Below are positions 32,376 through 41,047 of a stretch of DNA of 64,000 nt, in pieces. A program made the translations under genes and the position numbers. The notes beneath the pieces were generated by a model that worked only from the letters and a program-made list of their open reading frames with translations, had not been told where the DNA came from and did not search any database. How positions within the stretch are numbered: the stretch's first letter is position 1; every line of letters begins with the position of its first letter. The DNA is from Solirubrobacteraceae bacterium (GTDB lineage: Bacteria; Actinomycetota; Thermoleophilia; Solirubrobacterales; Solirubrobacteraceae). The stretch is from the NCBI GenBank assembly GCA_017882375.1, contig JADGPP010000010.1, forward strand, positions 1 through 64,000, given 5' to 3'.

Positions 32376-34169
32376 ATGCGCTTCTGCTTTGTCAGCACCC
32401 ACCGCGGCAGTCACTTCATGACAGAGCTGCTGTCGGCCATGGCGGCCGCGACCGAATCTGCCGGACACGCGGCCGAGCTCGTCTTTGACGAGTTTCCGCC
32501 GCTGCGCGAGGAGTGCATCTACGTCGTGATTCCGCACGAGTTCCACGCGTGGGGCAAGCCAGGCGGGTTTCCCGACCGCCCACAGCGCGAACGCACGATC
32601 GCGCTGTGCACGGAGAACCCCGGCACCGAGTGGTTTGACGCCACGTACGAGCTCGTGCCAGAGCTCGCCGCGGCGGTGTCGATCAATCGCTCAAGTGCAG
32701 CCGAGCTGCAGCGCCGGGGGGTTCGCTGCGAGCACATCCAGCTCGGCTACGTCCCGCAGTGGGACACCTGGTCGGGCGACGCGACGGCCCAGCGCCCCCT
32801 CGATGTGCTCTACCTCGGCGCCGCCGATCCACGTCGTGATCCGCTGCTGGCCGGCCTCGGCAAGGAGCTGTCGGTGCGCGAATGCGAGCTGCTGATCCCA
32901 CCTCTGGAGCCCAGGACCGCCCCCCGCCCTGACTTCCTGACAGGCAGCGAGAAGTACCACCGGTTGCGCTCGGCCAAGGTCCTGCTCAATCTGCACCGCA
33001 CCACGTCGGCCTCGCTGGAGTGGATGCGCTTCATCGAGGCGATCTGCAACGGCTGCGTCGTCGTCTCAGAGCCATGTCTGGACAACGAGCCACTGATCCC
33101 CGGCGAGCACTTTGTGCAGGCGAGCGCCGATCGCATAGCGCTCGCGCTAAACACGGTGCTCGACGACCCCGATCGCTTGCGCCAGATTCGGGCGTGCGCC
33201 TACGAGTTCATCCGCGGCGAGCTGCCGATGCAGCATGCGGGCGAACGGCTCGGCAAGCTCGCCAGCGAGCTTCCGCGAGAACCGCCCGCGGCGCACGGTT
33301 CGAGGTTCGCCGACGCTCACGGAACGCATGCGCCTCCCCAGTTGCCACAGCCAAGGACGCGGCAGCCCCCGCCCTCCGTCCGGGCGAAACGCGGGTGGCT
33401 GCGAAGTCTCCCCGCTCGCACGGCGAACCGCCTCTCCAGGCCGACCATCGTTGCCACGACCCCGTGCTATCCGGCCGCCGCGCCGCGCATCAGTGTGCTC
33501 GCCGTTTGTCGTCCCGACGAGAAGATCGAGTCGCTCGAAAGCGTGGCCGAGGCCTTCGATGGCAGCCTGGAGCTGCTGGTGCTCGATTGGCAGACCGACG
33601 ATCGATCGACGACGACGCACGAGCGTTTCGTGCGCGATCGTCCTTGGTTGCCGGCGATGCTGCTTCGGCAGTCCGCCAGCCGCGGCCGCGGCCACTCGCT
33701 GAACATGCTGACCGAGCGATCGCGCGGCGACTACGTCTTCGTGCTCGGCGCGGGTTGCGGCATCTACCCTTCGGCCCTGAAACGCCTCGTCGCAACGCTA
33801 GACGCAGACCCGAGTGCGTTCTTCTGCTACCCGATGGTCGCCGCGTTCGACGGCGATCGCCCCACTCAACTGCTCGGCTCGCTGCCGTGGGAGCCCGAGC
33901 GGCTCAAGCGCGGAAACTGGATCGACGACACCGCGCTCCTGCGGCGCGAGCGACTGCTCGCACTGGGCGGCTATTGCACCGACCGACGCCTTGCCGGGTG
34001 GGAGGGCTTCGAGCTTTGGTGCAGGTGTGCCGAGAGCGGGGGTCGCGGCGCACACGTGCCGCAGGTGCTCGCCTGGCGCCGAGCGGGCGTTGTGCCGGGC
34101 ACGTCCGAGATGTGGACGCTGATGCGGGCCCGATTCCCGCGTCTGCTAGGTGATCGCAAAGACGATTGA
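32376..34169 (+). CDS. CgeB-like glycosyltransferase fused to a GT2 domain
   Basis: ATG 32376 (MRFCFVSTHRGSH) gives 597 residues. Residues about 1-300 resemble the CgeB/Glyco_trans_1_2 group (LYLGAADPRRD, KVLLNLHRT, RFIEAICNGCVVVSEPC). After a Pro/Arg-rich linker (about 310-360), a GT2-like fold follows (RISVLAVCRPDEKIESLESV, SLNMLTERSRGDYVFVLGAGC, WEGFELWCRC). The GT2 lacks a clear DxD at the usual place (VLGAGCG), so metal binding or activity is uncertain. It is probably a two-step assembly enzyme in the cluster. It ends 11 bases before a convergent gene. Confidence 0.75.
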   Translation: MRFCFVSTHRGSHFMTELLSAMAAATESAGHAAELVFDEFPPLREECIYVVIPHEFHAWGKPGGFPDRPQRERTIALCTENPGTEWFDATYELVPELAAAVSINRSSAAELQRRGVRCEHIQLGYVPQWDTWSGDATAQRPLDVLYLGAADPRRDPLLAGLGKELSVRECELLIPPLEPRTAPRPDFLTGSEKYHRLRSAKVLLNLHRTTSASLEWMRFIEAICNGCVVVSEPCLDNEPLIPGEHFVQASADRIALALNTVLDDPDRLRQIRACAYEFIRGELPMQHAGERLGKLASELPREPPAAHGSRFADAHGTHAPPQLPQPRTRQPPPSVRAKRGWLRSLPARTANRLSRPTIVATTPCYPAAAPRISVLAVCRPDEKIESLESVAEAFDGSLELLVLDWQTDDRSTTTHERFVRDRPWLPAMLLRQSASRGRGHSLNMLTERSRGDYVFVLGAGCGIYPSALKRLVATLDADPSAFFCYPMVAAFDGDRPTQLLGSLPWEPERLKRGNWIDDTALLRRERLLALGGYCTDRRLAGWEGFELWCRCAESGGRGAHVPQVLAWRRAGVVPGTSEMWTLMRARFPRLLGDRKDD

Positions 34170-34180
34170 TCTCGTTACCG

Positions 34181-36103
34181 CTAGCGCCTGCCGTCGAACG
34201 ACAGCGAGGCCAGAGCGAAGCCGAGCGAGCGGTTCTCGCCCCACAGCTCCCAGTCTCGGCGCTCGGGGTTCGACCAGGTCGCCTCGGTCTCGAACGACAC
34301 CAGATAATCGCCCGCCGCAAGCTCAAGCGCGAGTTTCTGCTCGTGCCAGTCTGAGTCGCACCAGGCCACGGTTTGCGAGAACGTCTCGCCCGCCCCGCCC
34401 AGTGGCGAGAGCGCAATACACAGGCTCCCGATCGAGCGAGGCGGCAGGCAGTAGCTCAGACGGGCCGACCGAGCGGGCTCGGCAAGACGCACGACCGCCG
34501 CTGCGCGGCCCATGGCCCAGCGGTAGCGACGAGCCGGGCTCTCCTCGGGTTCGAACCATCCGTTCACAAGCTGATGCTCGACCGCAGGCGAGGCCATCTC
34601 CAGCCCGCCGGCCGGGATATCAAATGCCCTGGCAAAGGACAGGCTCGACAGCGCAAAGGCGAGCGAGCGCGTCTCCCGCGGTGGATCGGACCAGCCACGA
34701 GCGGCGCCGAAAACGATTTCGTAGTCGCCAGACGCCAACGCGAGCGGGTGGTTCTCCACCGAGCGGGCGATGTACTGCCACGACAGGCGCGTCCTCCACA
34801 CCGGCGTCAACGGGTCGGACGAGCCAACGCGCCGGATGCACACGTCGATTGGGCCGATGTCGACAGGCACGTGCGCGTAGTCCAGATGCATCAGCCCAGC
34901 GGGCTCGTACAGATGGACGAGAGCGGCAGCGCGCAGCCCCGCCCAGCGGTAGCTGCGCTCGCCGACGCGCTCGGGCGGAAACCATCCGTGCAGCAACTGC
35001 CCCTCGGAGTCCGGATCGTCGATCTCGACGCTGGCGCGCGCGCGCTGGGGAACTGGGCGAAGCCGCAAGGCCACGCCTGCGGGGAAGCCATCCCCCCACG
35101 ACGGGTCGATCAGCCGGTCGGGAACCCTGGGGGCGCGGCGCAGACGCAGGCGGCTGCCGAGCGCGCTCGGCAGATGGCGCCCGTTCCAGGCGATCGACCT
35201 GAGCTTCTGCACGCGGACAGGCATCGGCGCCGTCCGCAGGGTCCGCACCTCCCACGCCGCCCACCGCGCCAGCCTGCTCGCGGAGGCGTGCTTGAGCACC
35301 ACGCGCATGCGGTGGCGCTCGCACAGCAGCCGCTTGCGCGCCGAGTCGCCGCCGGCCGCGCCGAAGCCGTGGTCGATCCAGGCATTCGGCGCGACGGCAA
35401 CTCTGTAGCCCGCGCGCCACAGCCGTATGCCGTAGTCGACGTCGTCGTAGTAGTTGAGCATGCGGTCGTCAAACGGGCCGACCCGCTCCAGTGCCGCCCG
35501 GCGCAGCGCCATGCCGCAGCCCATCGGGTAGAGCGCCTCAGACGCGATCTGCGCCCACTCATAGGACTCGTTCATCGACAGATCGGCCGCCCAGCCTTGG
35601 CGGTTGACGATCCCTCCCGCGCCATTGATGAGGAGCGGGTTGTCGTCGAAGAACACCGTCGAGGCAACTCCGCCGATCGTCGGGTCATCTGCGAATGCAG
35701 CCACTACTTGGCCGAGCCAGTTTGGGGCGGCGAACCCGTCGGCGTCGATAAATGCGACGATCTCGCCCCTGGCGTGACGCAGCCCAAGGTTGCGGGCGCT
35801 CGGGCACCCGCGGTTGCGTCGACTGGACACGAGCGTGATCTCACCCTGGGTCGACGCTTCCTGCGCAACCTCCCGGGTGTTGTCGTCCGACCCATCGTCG
35901 ACGACGATGATCTCGCGATTCGTGTAGTCCTGTGCGAGGAGTTGAGCGAGACACCGTCCAAGGACCTCGGCCGAGTTCCAGCACACGACGATCACAGAGG
36001 CGACTGGGCCCGGCGCTGACGGGGAGCGCCCACCTTCACCTCTCGCTGAGCGGACAGCCTGACGGGCTTCTCGCTGCGCCTCTCTCCACTGTTGAGCCCT
36101 CAC
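34181..36103 (-). CDS. GT2 glycosyltransferase with two tandem copies of an unrecognised C-terminal domain
   Basis: Starts at GTG 36103 (640 residues). Residues about 33-270 form a rhamnosyltransferase-like GT2 (ASVIVVCWNSAEVLGRCL, VVDDGSDDNT, VAFIDADGFAAPNW, NYYDDVDYGIRLWRAG). From about 368 to 490 and 510 to 638 the sequence repeats itself: a WF-PE start (LLHGWFPPE, LVNGWFEPE), YRWA, an EP step (YEPAGLM, AEPARSA), SGDYEIVFGAA or AGDYLVSFETEA, a W then RSLAFALSSLSF or RSLGFALASLSF end. Each copy looks like a beta-sandwich and may bind the growing glycan. I do not know a named family for it. Confidence 0.8.
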   Translation of the reverse strand: MRAQQWREAQREARQAVRSARGEGGRSPSAPGPVASVIVVCWNSAEVLGRCLAQLLAQDYTNREIIVVDDGSDDNTREVAQEASTQGEITLVSSRRNRGCPSARNLGLRHARGEIVAFIDADGFAAPNWLGQVVAAFADDPTIGGVASTVFFDDNPLLINGAGGIVNRQGWAADLSMNESYEWAQIASEALYPMGCGMALRRAALERVGPFDDRMLNYYDDVDYGIRLWRAGYRVAVAPNAWIDHGFGAAGGDSARKRLLCERHRMRVVLKHASASRLARWAAWEVRTLRTAPMPVRVQKLRSIAWNGRHLPSALGSRLRLRRAPRVPDRLIDPSWGDGFPAGVALRLRPVPQRARASVEIDDPDSEGQLLHGWFPPERVGERSYRWAGLRAAALVHLYEPAGLMHLDYAHVPVDIGPIDVCIRRVGSSDPLTPVWRTRLSWQYIARSVENHPLALASGDYEIVFGAARGWSDPPRETRSLAFALSSLSFARAFDIPAGGLEMASPAVEHQLVNGWFEPEESPARRYRWAMGRAAAVVRLAEPARSARLSYCLPPRSIGSLCIALSPLGGAGETFSQTVAWCDSDWHEQKLALELAAGDYLVSFETEATWSNPERRDWELWGENRSLGFALASLSFDGRR

Positions 36104-36207
36104 GGCTAGATCGTCGGCGCGGGAGACATTTGCGCCGCCATTCTATGGCTCGCCGGTGGACTTCCCCATGCCCTGGTTACACGCCTTGCCGCCTACACTC
36201 AGCCCCC

Positions 36208-37029
36208 TTGAGCAGTATCGACCCCGAAGCGATCAGCGTCGTCATCTCCACGTTCGAGCGCCCCGAGGCGTGCGAGCGAGCGTTGCTGTCCGCGCTGAAC
36301 CAGACCGATCGACCGCTCGAGGTGCTCGTCTGCGACAACGGGTCGCGCGACGAGACGTCGTCGCGCTTTCGCGACTGGGAGCGGCGCGAGAGCCGCGTGC
36401 GCTACCTGCACATCGCCAGCAACACAGGAACGCCCGCGGCGCCACGCAACCTCGGGGTTGCGCATGCCCGAGGTGACTGGGTCGCCTTTCTCGATGACGA
36501 CGACGAGTGGTTGCCCGAAAAGCTGGCGCGCCAGCGCCGGTTCATGACTGAGCAGGGCGCCGACGTGATCGCGACGAACGCGTTGCGCAGCAGTGGAGGG
36601 GCTTACTTTCCCGGCGCGCCGCCGCTCGTTGAGTTCGGACGCGACGAGCTGCTTCGAGCCAACCCGATCATCACCTCGTCGTCGCTGGTCCGGCGAAACG
36701 CCATCCGCTTCCCGGAAGAGCGCTGGATGCGAGGCATCGAGGACTACGCGGCCTGGCTCGCTCTCGCCGACCGCGGGGCACGCTTTCTGGTCCTCGGCGA
36801 GCCGCTGGTCTCCTATCAGGACGAGGCGTCCGATCGATTCAGCGCTGCTCGCTCCCGAACGGAGCGAGCCGTTGCCCGTCTCGCGTGGCAGCGAGCCGCC
36901 CACGACCTGACCGACGCGGCGAACCTGCGGGCCGCCGTCCGAAAGACGGCCGGGGCGCTGCATGTCACCGGCGGCGACGGTCTGGCGGCGCTTCGCAACC
37001 GCAAGGCCGGCGACGGGTCTCAGACCTAG
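36208..37029 (+). CDS. GT2 glycosyltransferase
   Basis: TTG 36208 (MSSIDPEAISVVIST) is the best start; ATG 36145 is also in frame but adds residues unlike the family. TACACT at 36194-36199 may be the -10. In the 273-residue product the GT2 core is ISVVISTFERPEACERALLSAL, LVCDNGSRDET and VAFLDDDDEWLPEK with the DxD site, then RGIEDYAAWLALADRG. There is no transmembrane helix. It is divergent from the GT2 with tandem C-terminal repeats. Donor and acceptor are not evident. Confidence 0.85.
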   Translation: MSSIDPEAISVVISTFERPEACERALLSALNQTDRPLEVLVCDNGSRDETSSRFRDWERRESRVRYLHIASNTGTPAAPRNLGVAHARGDWVAFLDDDDEWLPEKLARQRRFMTEQGADVIATNALRSSGGAYFPGAPPLVEFGRDELLRANPIITSSSLVRRNAIRFPEERWMRGIEDYAAWLALADRGARFLVLGEPLVSYQDEASDRFSAARSRTERAVARLAWQRAAHDLTDAANLRAAVRKTAGALHVTGGDGLAALRNRKAGDGSQT

Positions 37030-37111
37030 CGCCCAGGGGTGTCCGCCAGTTCGGCGCCGACGAGGGAGCGCGCCGACCGAGCCGTAAGCCGGCGTGGCAA
37101 CGGCAGGCGAT

Positions 37112-38140
37112 CTAGCGAGCGCCAGCCGTTGGATTCTCGGAGCCTCCGGCCAATCCGAGCAGCGCAAAGATCTCCGCGAACCTGTGGTCGTAGGTGTGCT
37201 CAGAGAGCACGCGGCGAAATCCGGCGTCGGCGACCCTCTGTCGCTGTTCGTCGTGCTCCAGCCAGTAGCGCACCTTCTCCTCGAGCTCATCGGCATCGGC
37301 AAAGACCGCAACCTCTTCGTCGAGCTCGAAGTAGCGCTCGAGATGCGGGACCCGCTCGGTCAGGAGAAAGCCGCCACACCCGGGCACCTCGAAGTTCCGC
37401 CCCTTGATCTGCGGCGGGCGGGGCTGGGGCGGATTGAAGTGCAGCAGCCTTCTTACACGCGCCTTGAGCCCGGGCACCTGCGAGGAGTTGGAGAGGTTCA
37501 GGTTGACGCGACTCGAGGCGAAGACCTCGACCATCTCGTCGTGATCGATCGGCCCCGCCGGCCAGCCGAAGCCCCAGCACTCGACCGGCAGACCGGCGGC
37601 CTGGAGGGTCGCGACCGTCTGCCTGCGCTCGCCGTGCGGCTGACCGACGAACGTCACATCGTGCTGGAGCTCGCTGGTGACCTTTCCGTAGGCATAGCGG
37701 TTGCATGCCCACTGGGATAGATGCACGCGTGTGTCGGCCAGCAGCTTGTACTTCGGCAGCGAGTCGGCGTCGGTCGTCACCGCGAGGTCGAAGGCCGGCG
37801 CCATGTGGCGAGTGAAATCGTCGAAGCGCCAGTGATCGTCGGCGAACCAGTTGACCGTCGGGCAGCCGCCGAGTCTGCCCACCTCCTCGATCGTGCGTGT
37901 GTCGAGCTGGTCCGTGAAGAGGAAGAAGAACGCGAGCTCGGGTCTTGTCTCCGCCGCCAGCGAGATCAGCTGCTCCCGCATCCGGGCCACGCGATCGCGC
38001 GCCGCGACCTCCATGAAGTCGAACGTGCTGAGCGTGTGCCCCATGCCCTCTAGCGAGCTGCGAAAGTTGGTCTCCTCGAACGAGAGCCCGCGGCTCGGAT
38101 CGCCGTATTCGTGTCGCATCGCGACGTACAGGATGTGCAT
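37112..38140 (-). CDS. CgeB-like glycosyltransferase
   Basis: A 342-residue GT-B-like protein. The order is an N-terminal MHILYVAMRHEYGDPSRG, then FADDHWRFDDFTRHMAPAFDLAVTTDADSLPKY and a C-terminal domain with VTFVGQPHGERRQTVATL, RVNLNLSNSS, KGRNFEVPGCGGFLLTERVPHL. This combination is characteristic of CgeB-type glycosyltransferases of the Glyco_trans_1_2 family, first described for Bacillus spore coat maturation but widespread in polysaccharide clusters. No signal peptide. It ends convergently with the GT2 gene on the other side, 82 bases away. Confidence 0.85.
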   Translation of the reverse strand: MHILYVAMRHEYGDPSRGLSFEETNFRSSLEGMGHTLSTFDFMEVAARDRVARMREQLISLAAETRPELAFFFLFTDQLDTRTIEEVGRLGGCPTVNWFADDHWRFDDFTRHMAPAFDLAVTTDADSLPKYKLLADTRVHLSQWACNRYAYGKVTSELQHDVTFVGQPHGERRQTVATLQAAGLPVECWGFGWPAGPIDHDEMVEVFASSRVNLNLSNSSQVPGLKARVRRLLHFNPPQPRPPQIKGRNFEVPGCGGFLLTERVPHLERYFELDEEVAVFADADELEEKVRYWLEHDEQRQRVADAGFRRVLSEHTYDHRFAEIFALLGLAGGSENPTAGAR

Positions 38141-38160
38141 GCCGAGCGCACTCTACGCAC

Positions 38161-39687
38161 ATGCGCGAGGTGCTTTCATCATCTAGCTTTACAGGCGTGG
38201 CGCGGCTGAGCGACGATCCGCCGGTCCAGGTTCCCCGGCCGGAAGTCGACGTTCTGGATACGGCGGCGGCCGGCGGACTGGTCATCCGGGGAGCGATCCT
38301 GCGCGTGCTCGGCTACGCCGCCGGCACCGTCTTCGCGGTCGGCTCGGCGGTGGTCCTCACCCGGCACCTCGGTGTGACTCGCTTCGGCCAATACACGACG
38401 ATCATCTCCGTCGTGACCGTGACGGGCGCCCTGACCGACCTGGGCATGACGAGTCTGGCGACACGCGAATACGCGATTCGCGAAGGCTTGGATCGAGAGC
38501 ATCTGATGCGCGATGTGCTCGGCCTGCGCATCCTCATAACCTCCGTCTCGATCGTCCTCGCGACGGTCTTTGCCGTGGCCGCGGGGTACGACGCGGCACG
38601 AATCCTCGGGACGGCCGTCGCGGGAATCGGGCTCGGCCTGGTGTCGGTGCAGTCGACCGTCGCCGTGCCCCTCTTCACGACGCTCCGGCTGGGCCAGACG
38701 ACCTCGCTGGAACTGCTGAGACAGGCGATCTGGGTCGCTCTCCTGGTGATCCTCGCGCTGCTCGGAGCGGGGATCCTGCCGTTGCTGGCCGCGACCGTCC
38801 CCGCGGGGCTCGTGATGCTCGCGGCGACCGCGGCGTTGACCCGCAGGCACATGCCGATCCGTCCGACCATCAGACCGATGGTGTGGGCCACGCTGCTCCG
38901 CGACACGCTGACCTTCTCGCTGGCGACGGGCGTGGGAGCGATGTACGTTTTCACCACCCAGATCCTCACCTCGCTGACCACCAACGGCGTGCAGAACGGG
39001 CTGTTCGCCGCGTCCTTCCGGGTGTTCATCGTGGCGGCGAGCATCGGCGGGCTGCTGGTCAGCGCGGCCTTTCCGGTACTGGCGCGCGCCGCACGCGACG
39101 ATCGCGAGCGCCTGCGCTATGCCGTGCAGGGCATGTTCGAGGTCGTCGTCATCCTGGGAGTCGCGGCGGCGCTCAGCGCCGTCGCGGGCGCCCAGCCGAT
39201 CATCGAAGTGATCGCCGGCCCGCACTTCGCCAGGGCGGCCGCGCCGCTGAGGATCGAGGGTGCCGCGCTGCTCGCCTCGTTCATCCTCCCGGCGCTCGGC
39301 ATGGCGCTCATCTCGCTTCACCGCCACCGGGCGCTGGCGATCGCCAACCTCGTGGCGCTCAGCATCACGGCCGCCCTGACGCTGATCCTCGCCAAGAGCC
39401 ACGGCGCGACGGGAGCCGCGGTGGCCACCGTCTGCGGCGAGTGGATCATCTGCGCCGGCTACCTGCTGGCGCTCACGCGAGGATCCTCGGCGCTGCGCCT
39501 GAACCCCTCGATCGTCCTGCGTGTAGCGGCTGCGGGAGTACCCGCCTTTGCCGTGATACTCCTGGGCCTGCCAGCCGTCCCGCAACTGGCAGCCGCGTTG
39601 GCGGTGTACGGCTGTCTCATCGTGCTCCTCAAAGCCGTTCCCAGCGAGCTGTACGCGCTGCTTCCGTTTCGCTCCCGAGGCGCATGA
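38161..39687 (+). CDS. wzx: Wzx-type lipid-linked oligosaccharide flippase
   Basis: A 508-residue polytopic protein with about 12-14 transmembrane helices and short polar loops. The N-terminal part (GGLVIRGAILRVLGYAAGTVFAV, TRHLGVTRFGQYTTIISVVTVTGALTDLG) is the polysaccharide transporter MOP-type pattern. It moves undecaprenyl-linked oligosaccharides from the inner to the outer leaflet. Next to it lie a DPM1-like GT2 and a DUF2304 protein. A Wzy polymerase was not seen, and an ABC exporter is also present in the same window. Start at ATG 38161 follows a short divergent gap. Confidence 0.85.
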   Translation: MREVLSSSSFTGVARLSDDPPVQVPRPEVDVLDTAAAGGLVIRGAILRVLGYAAGTVFAVGSAVVLTRHLGVTRFGQYTTIISVVTVTGALTDLGMTSLATREYAIREGLDREHLMRDVLGLRILITSVSIVLATVFAVAAGYDAARILGTAVAGIGLGLVSVQSTVAVPLFTTLRLGQTTSLELLRQAIWVALLVILALLGAGILPLLAATVPAGLVMLAATAALTRRHMPIRPTIRPMVWATLLRDTLTFSLATGVGAMYVFTTQILTSLTTNGVQNGLFAASFRVFIVAASIGGLLVSAAFPVLARAARDDRERLRYAVQGMFEVVVILGVAAALSAVAGAQPIIEVIAGPHFARAAAPLRIEGAALLASFILPALGMALISLHRHRALAIANLVALSITAALTLILAKSHGATGAAVATVCGEWIICAGYLLALTRGSSALRLNPSIVLRVAAAGVPAFAVILLGLPAVPQLAAALAVYGCLIVLLKAVPSELYALLPFRSRGA

Positions 39688-39835
39688 TCGCCCGTCGGTG
39701 GCATCCGGTTCGGTTTCGGCGCCAGGGGAGCCGCTACCGTTTGAGGACGATCCACCGCCCGCGCGCCGCAACTGTGCCCGCCGGCAACCGTTCCTCCGTG
39801 TAGGAGCGTCGCGTCCACGACGATTCTCGATCCGC

Positions 39836-40588
39836 ATGAACCGCTATCTCGCAATCGTTCCGGCCCACAACGAGGCCGATGCGATCTCGGCCACCGTGGA
39901 TGAGATCCATCGCTTCGCTCCCAGCTTCGACGTCCTCGTCGTCGACGACGGCTCCACCGACGACACCACGCCCCGCGCGGAATCGGCGGGCGCGACCGTC
40001 GTTCGGCTGCCGTTCAACCTGGGGATCGGCGGGGCCGTGCAGACCGGCTACCTCTACGCACAGGAACACGACTACGAGGTGGCCGTGCAGATCGACGGAG
40101 ACGGCCAGCACGATCCCCGCTACATCCACGATCTACTGCACCGCCTGCAGGCCGACTCGGACCTCAACATGGTGACGGGATCACGCTTCCTGGAACCCGA
40201 CGGTGAAGGCCACCGCTCCTCCGCTCCCCGTCGCATGGGGATCAGGATCTTCGCCGGCCTCGTGTCGTTGATCACGGGCCGGCGCGTGACGGATCCCACC
40301 TCGGGCCTGCGCATGACCAGCCGCATCGGCATCGAGCTGTTCGCTCGTGACTATCCCCACGACTACCCCGAGGTCGAGGCGATCCTGATGATGCACGCCC
40401 ACCGGCTGAACAGCTGCGAGATCCCCGTGGTCATGCGACCGAGGACGAGCGGCGTATCGGCGATCTCCTCGACCCAGCCCGTCTACTACATGGTCAAGGT
40501 CCTGCTGGCGGTGTTCATCGGGCTCTTCCGCGCCAACCCGGTCGTCGAGCAGGGCGACGCGCCGATCAACGCCGAGCACGCGATCTGA
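39836..40588 (+). CDS. GT2 glycosyltransferase, polyprenyl-phosphate sugar synthase-like (DPM1-like)
   Basis: ATG 39836 (MNRYLAIVPAHNEADAI) is chosen over a longer low-complexity extension. The 250-residue enzyme has VLVVDDGSTDDTT, QIDGDGQHDPRY (metal site) and GSRFLEPDGEG, close to dolichyl-phosphate-mannose synthase-like GT2 proteins that make polyprenyl-phosphate sugars for GT-C enzymes. The next gene, DUF2304, starts seven bases after its stop, a gene pair often found together. It could supply the lipid-linked sugar donor used by the GT-C proteins of this cluster. Confidence 0.87.
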   Translation: MNRYLAIVPAHNEADAISATVDEIHRFAPSFDVLVVDDGSTDDTTPRAESAGATVVRLPFNLGIGGAVQTGYLYAQEHDYEVAVQIDGDGQHDPRYIHDLLHRLQADSDLNMVTGSRFLEPDGEGHRSSAPRRMGIRIFAGLVSLITGRRVTDPTSGLRMTSRIGIELFARDYPHDYPEVEAILMMHAHRLNSCEIPVVMRPRTSGVSAISSTQPVYYMVKVLLAVFIGLFRANPVVEQGDAPINAEHAI

Positions 40589-40594
40589 GTCGTC

Positions 40595-41035
40595 ATGGCT
40601 ACTCAGCGAATCATCGCGATCGTGATCAGCGGAGGGCTGCTGCTGCTGATCCTCGAGCTGGTTCGCCGCAAGCGCCTGATGGAGCGCTACGCGCTCCTGT
40701 GGCTGTTCTCCACGCTGTTGCTGCTCGTCCTATCGCTGTGGAGCGGCCTGCTGAACTCGTTGGCCTCGGCGCTCGGCGTGTCCTATCCGCCCTCGGCCCT
40801 GTTCGCCGTCGCGTTCGGGGTGGTGCTCGTGCTGCTCGTCCATTTCTCGCTGGCGGTCTCCCACCTCTCCGACCAGAACAAGGTGCTCGCGCAGCGACTG
40901 GGCATCCTCCAACGACAGGTGCAGGAGCAGAACGAGAACCTCGCGAAGCTCGGCCACCAGGTCGAGACACAGGCAGAGGACTCCGGAGCCGACGGTCGCG
41001 CGCGCGACCGTGAGCAGCTGACCCCGACGAGCTGA
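40595..41035 (+). CDS. DUF2304 membrane protein
   Basis: A 146-residue small membrane protein with three hydrophobic helices (ATQRIIAIVISGGLLLLILEL, YALLWLFSTLLLLVLSL, ALFAVAFGVVLVLLVHFSLAV) and a helical, coiled-coil-like tail (LAQRLGILQRQVQEQNENLAKLG). The RRKRLMERYALLWL stretch after helix 1 is the DUF2304 signature that I recognise. Such proteins frequently follow DPM1-like GT2 genes and may anchor or regulate them, but the biochemical role is not established. It is translated right after its partner and before a GT4 gene. Confidence 0.8.
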   Translation: MATQRIIAIVISGGLLLLILELVRRKRLMERYALLWLFSTLLLLVLSLWSGLLNSLASALGVSYPPSALFAVAFGVVLVLLVHFSLAVSHLSDQNKVLAQRLGILQRQVQEQNENLAKLGHQVETQAEDSGADGRARDREQLTPTS

Positions 41036-41047
41036 CATCGGGTTTCC

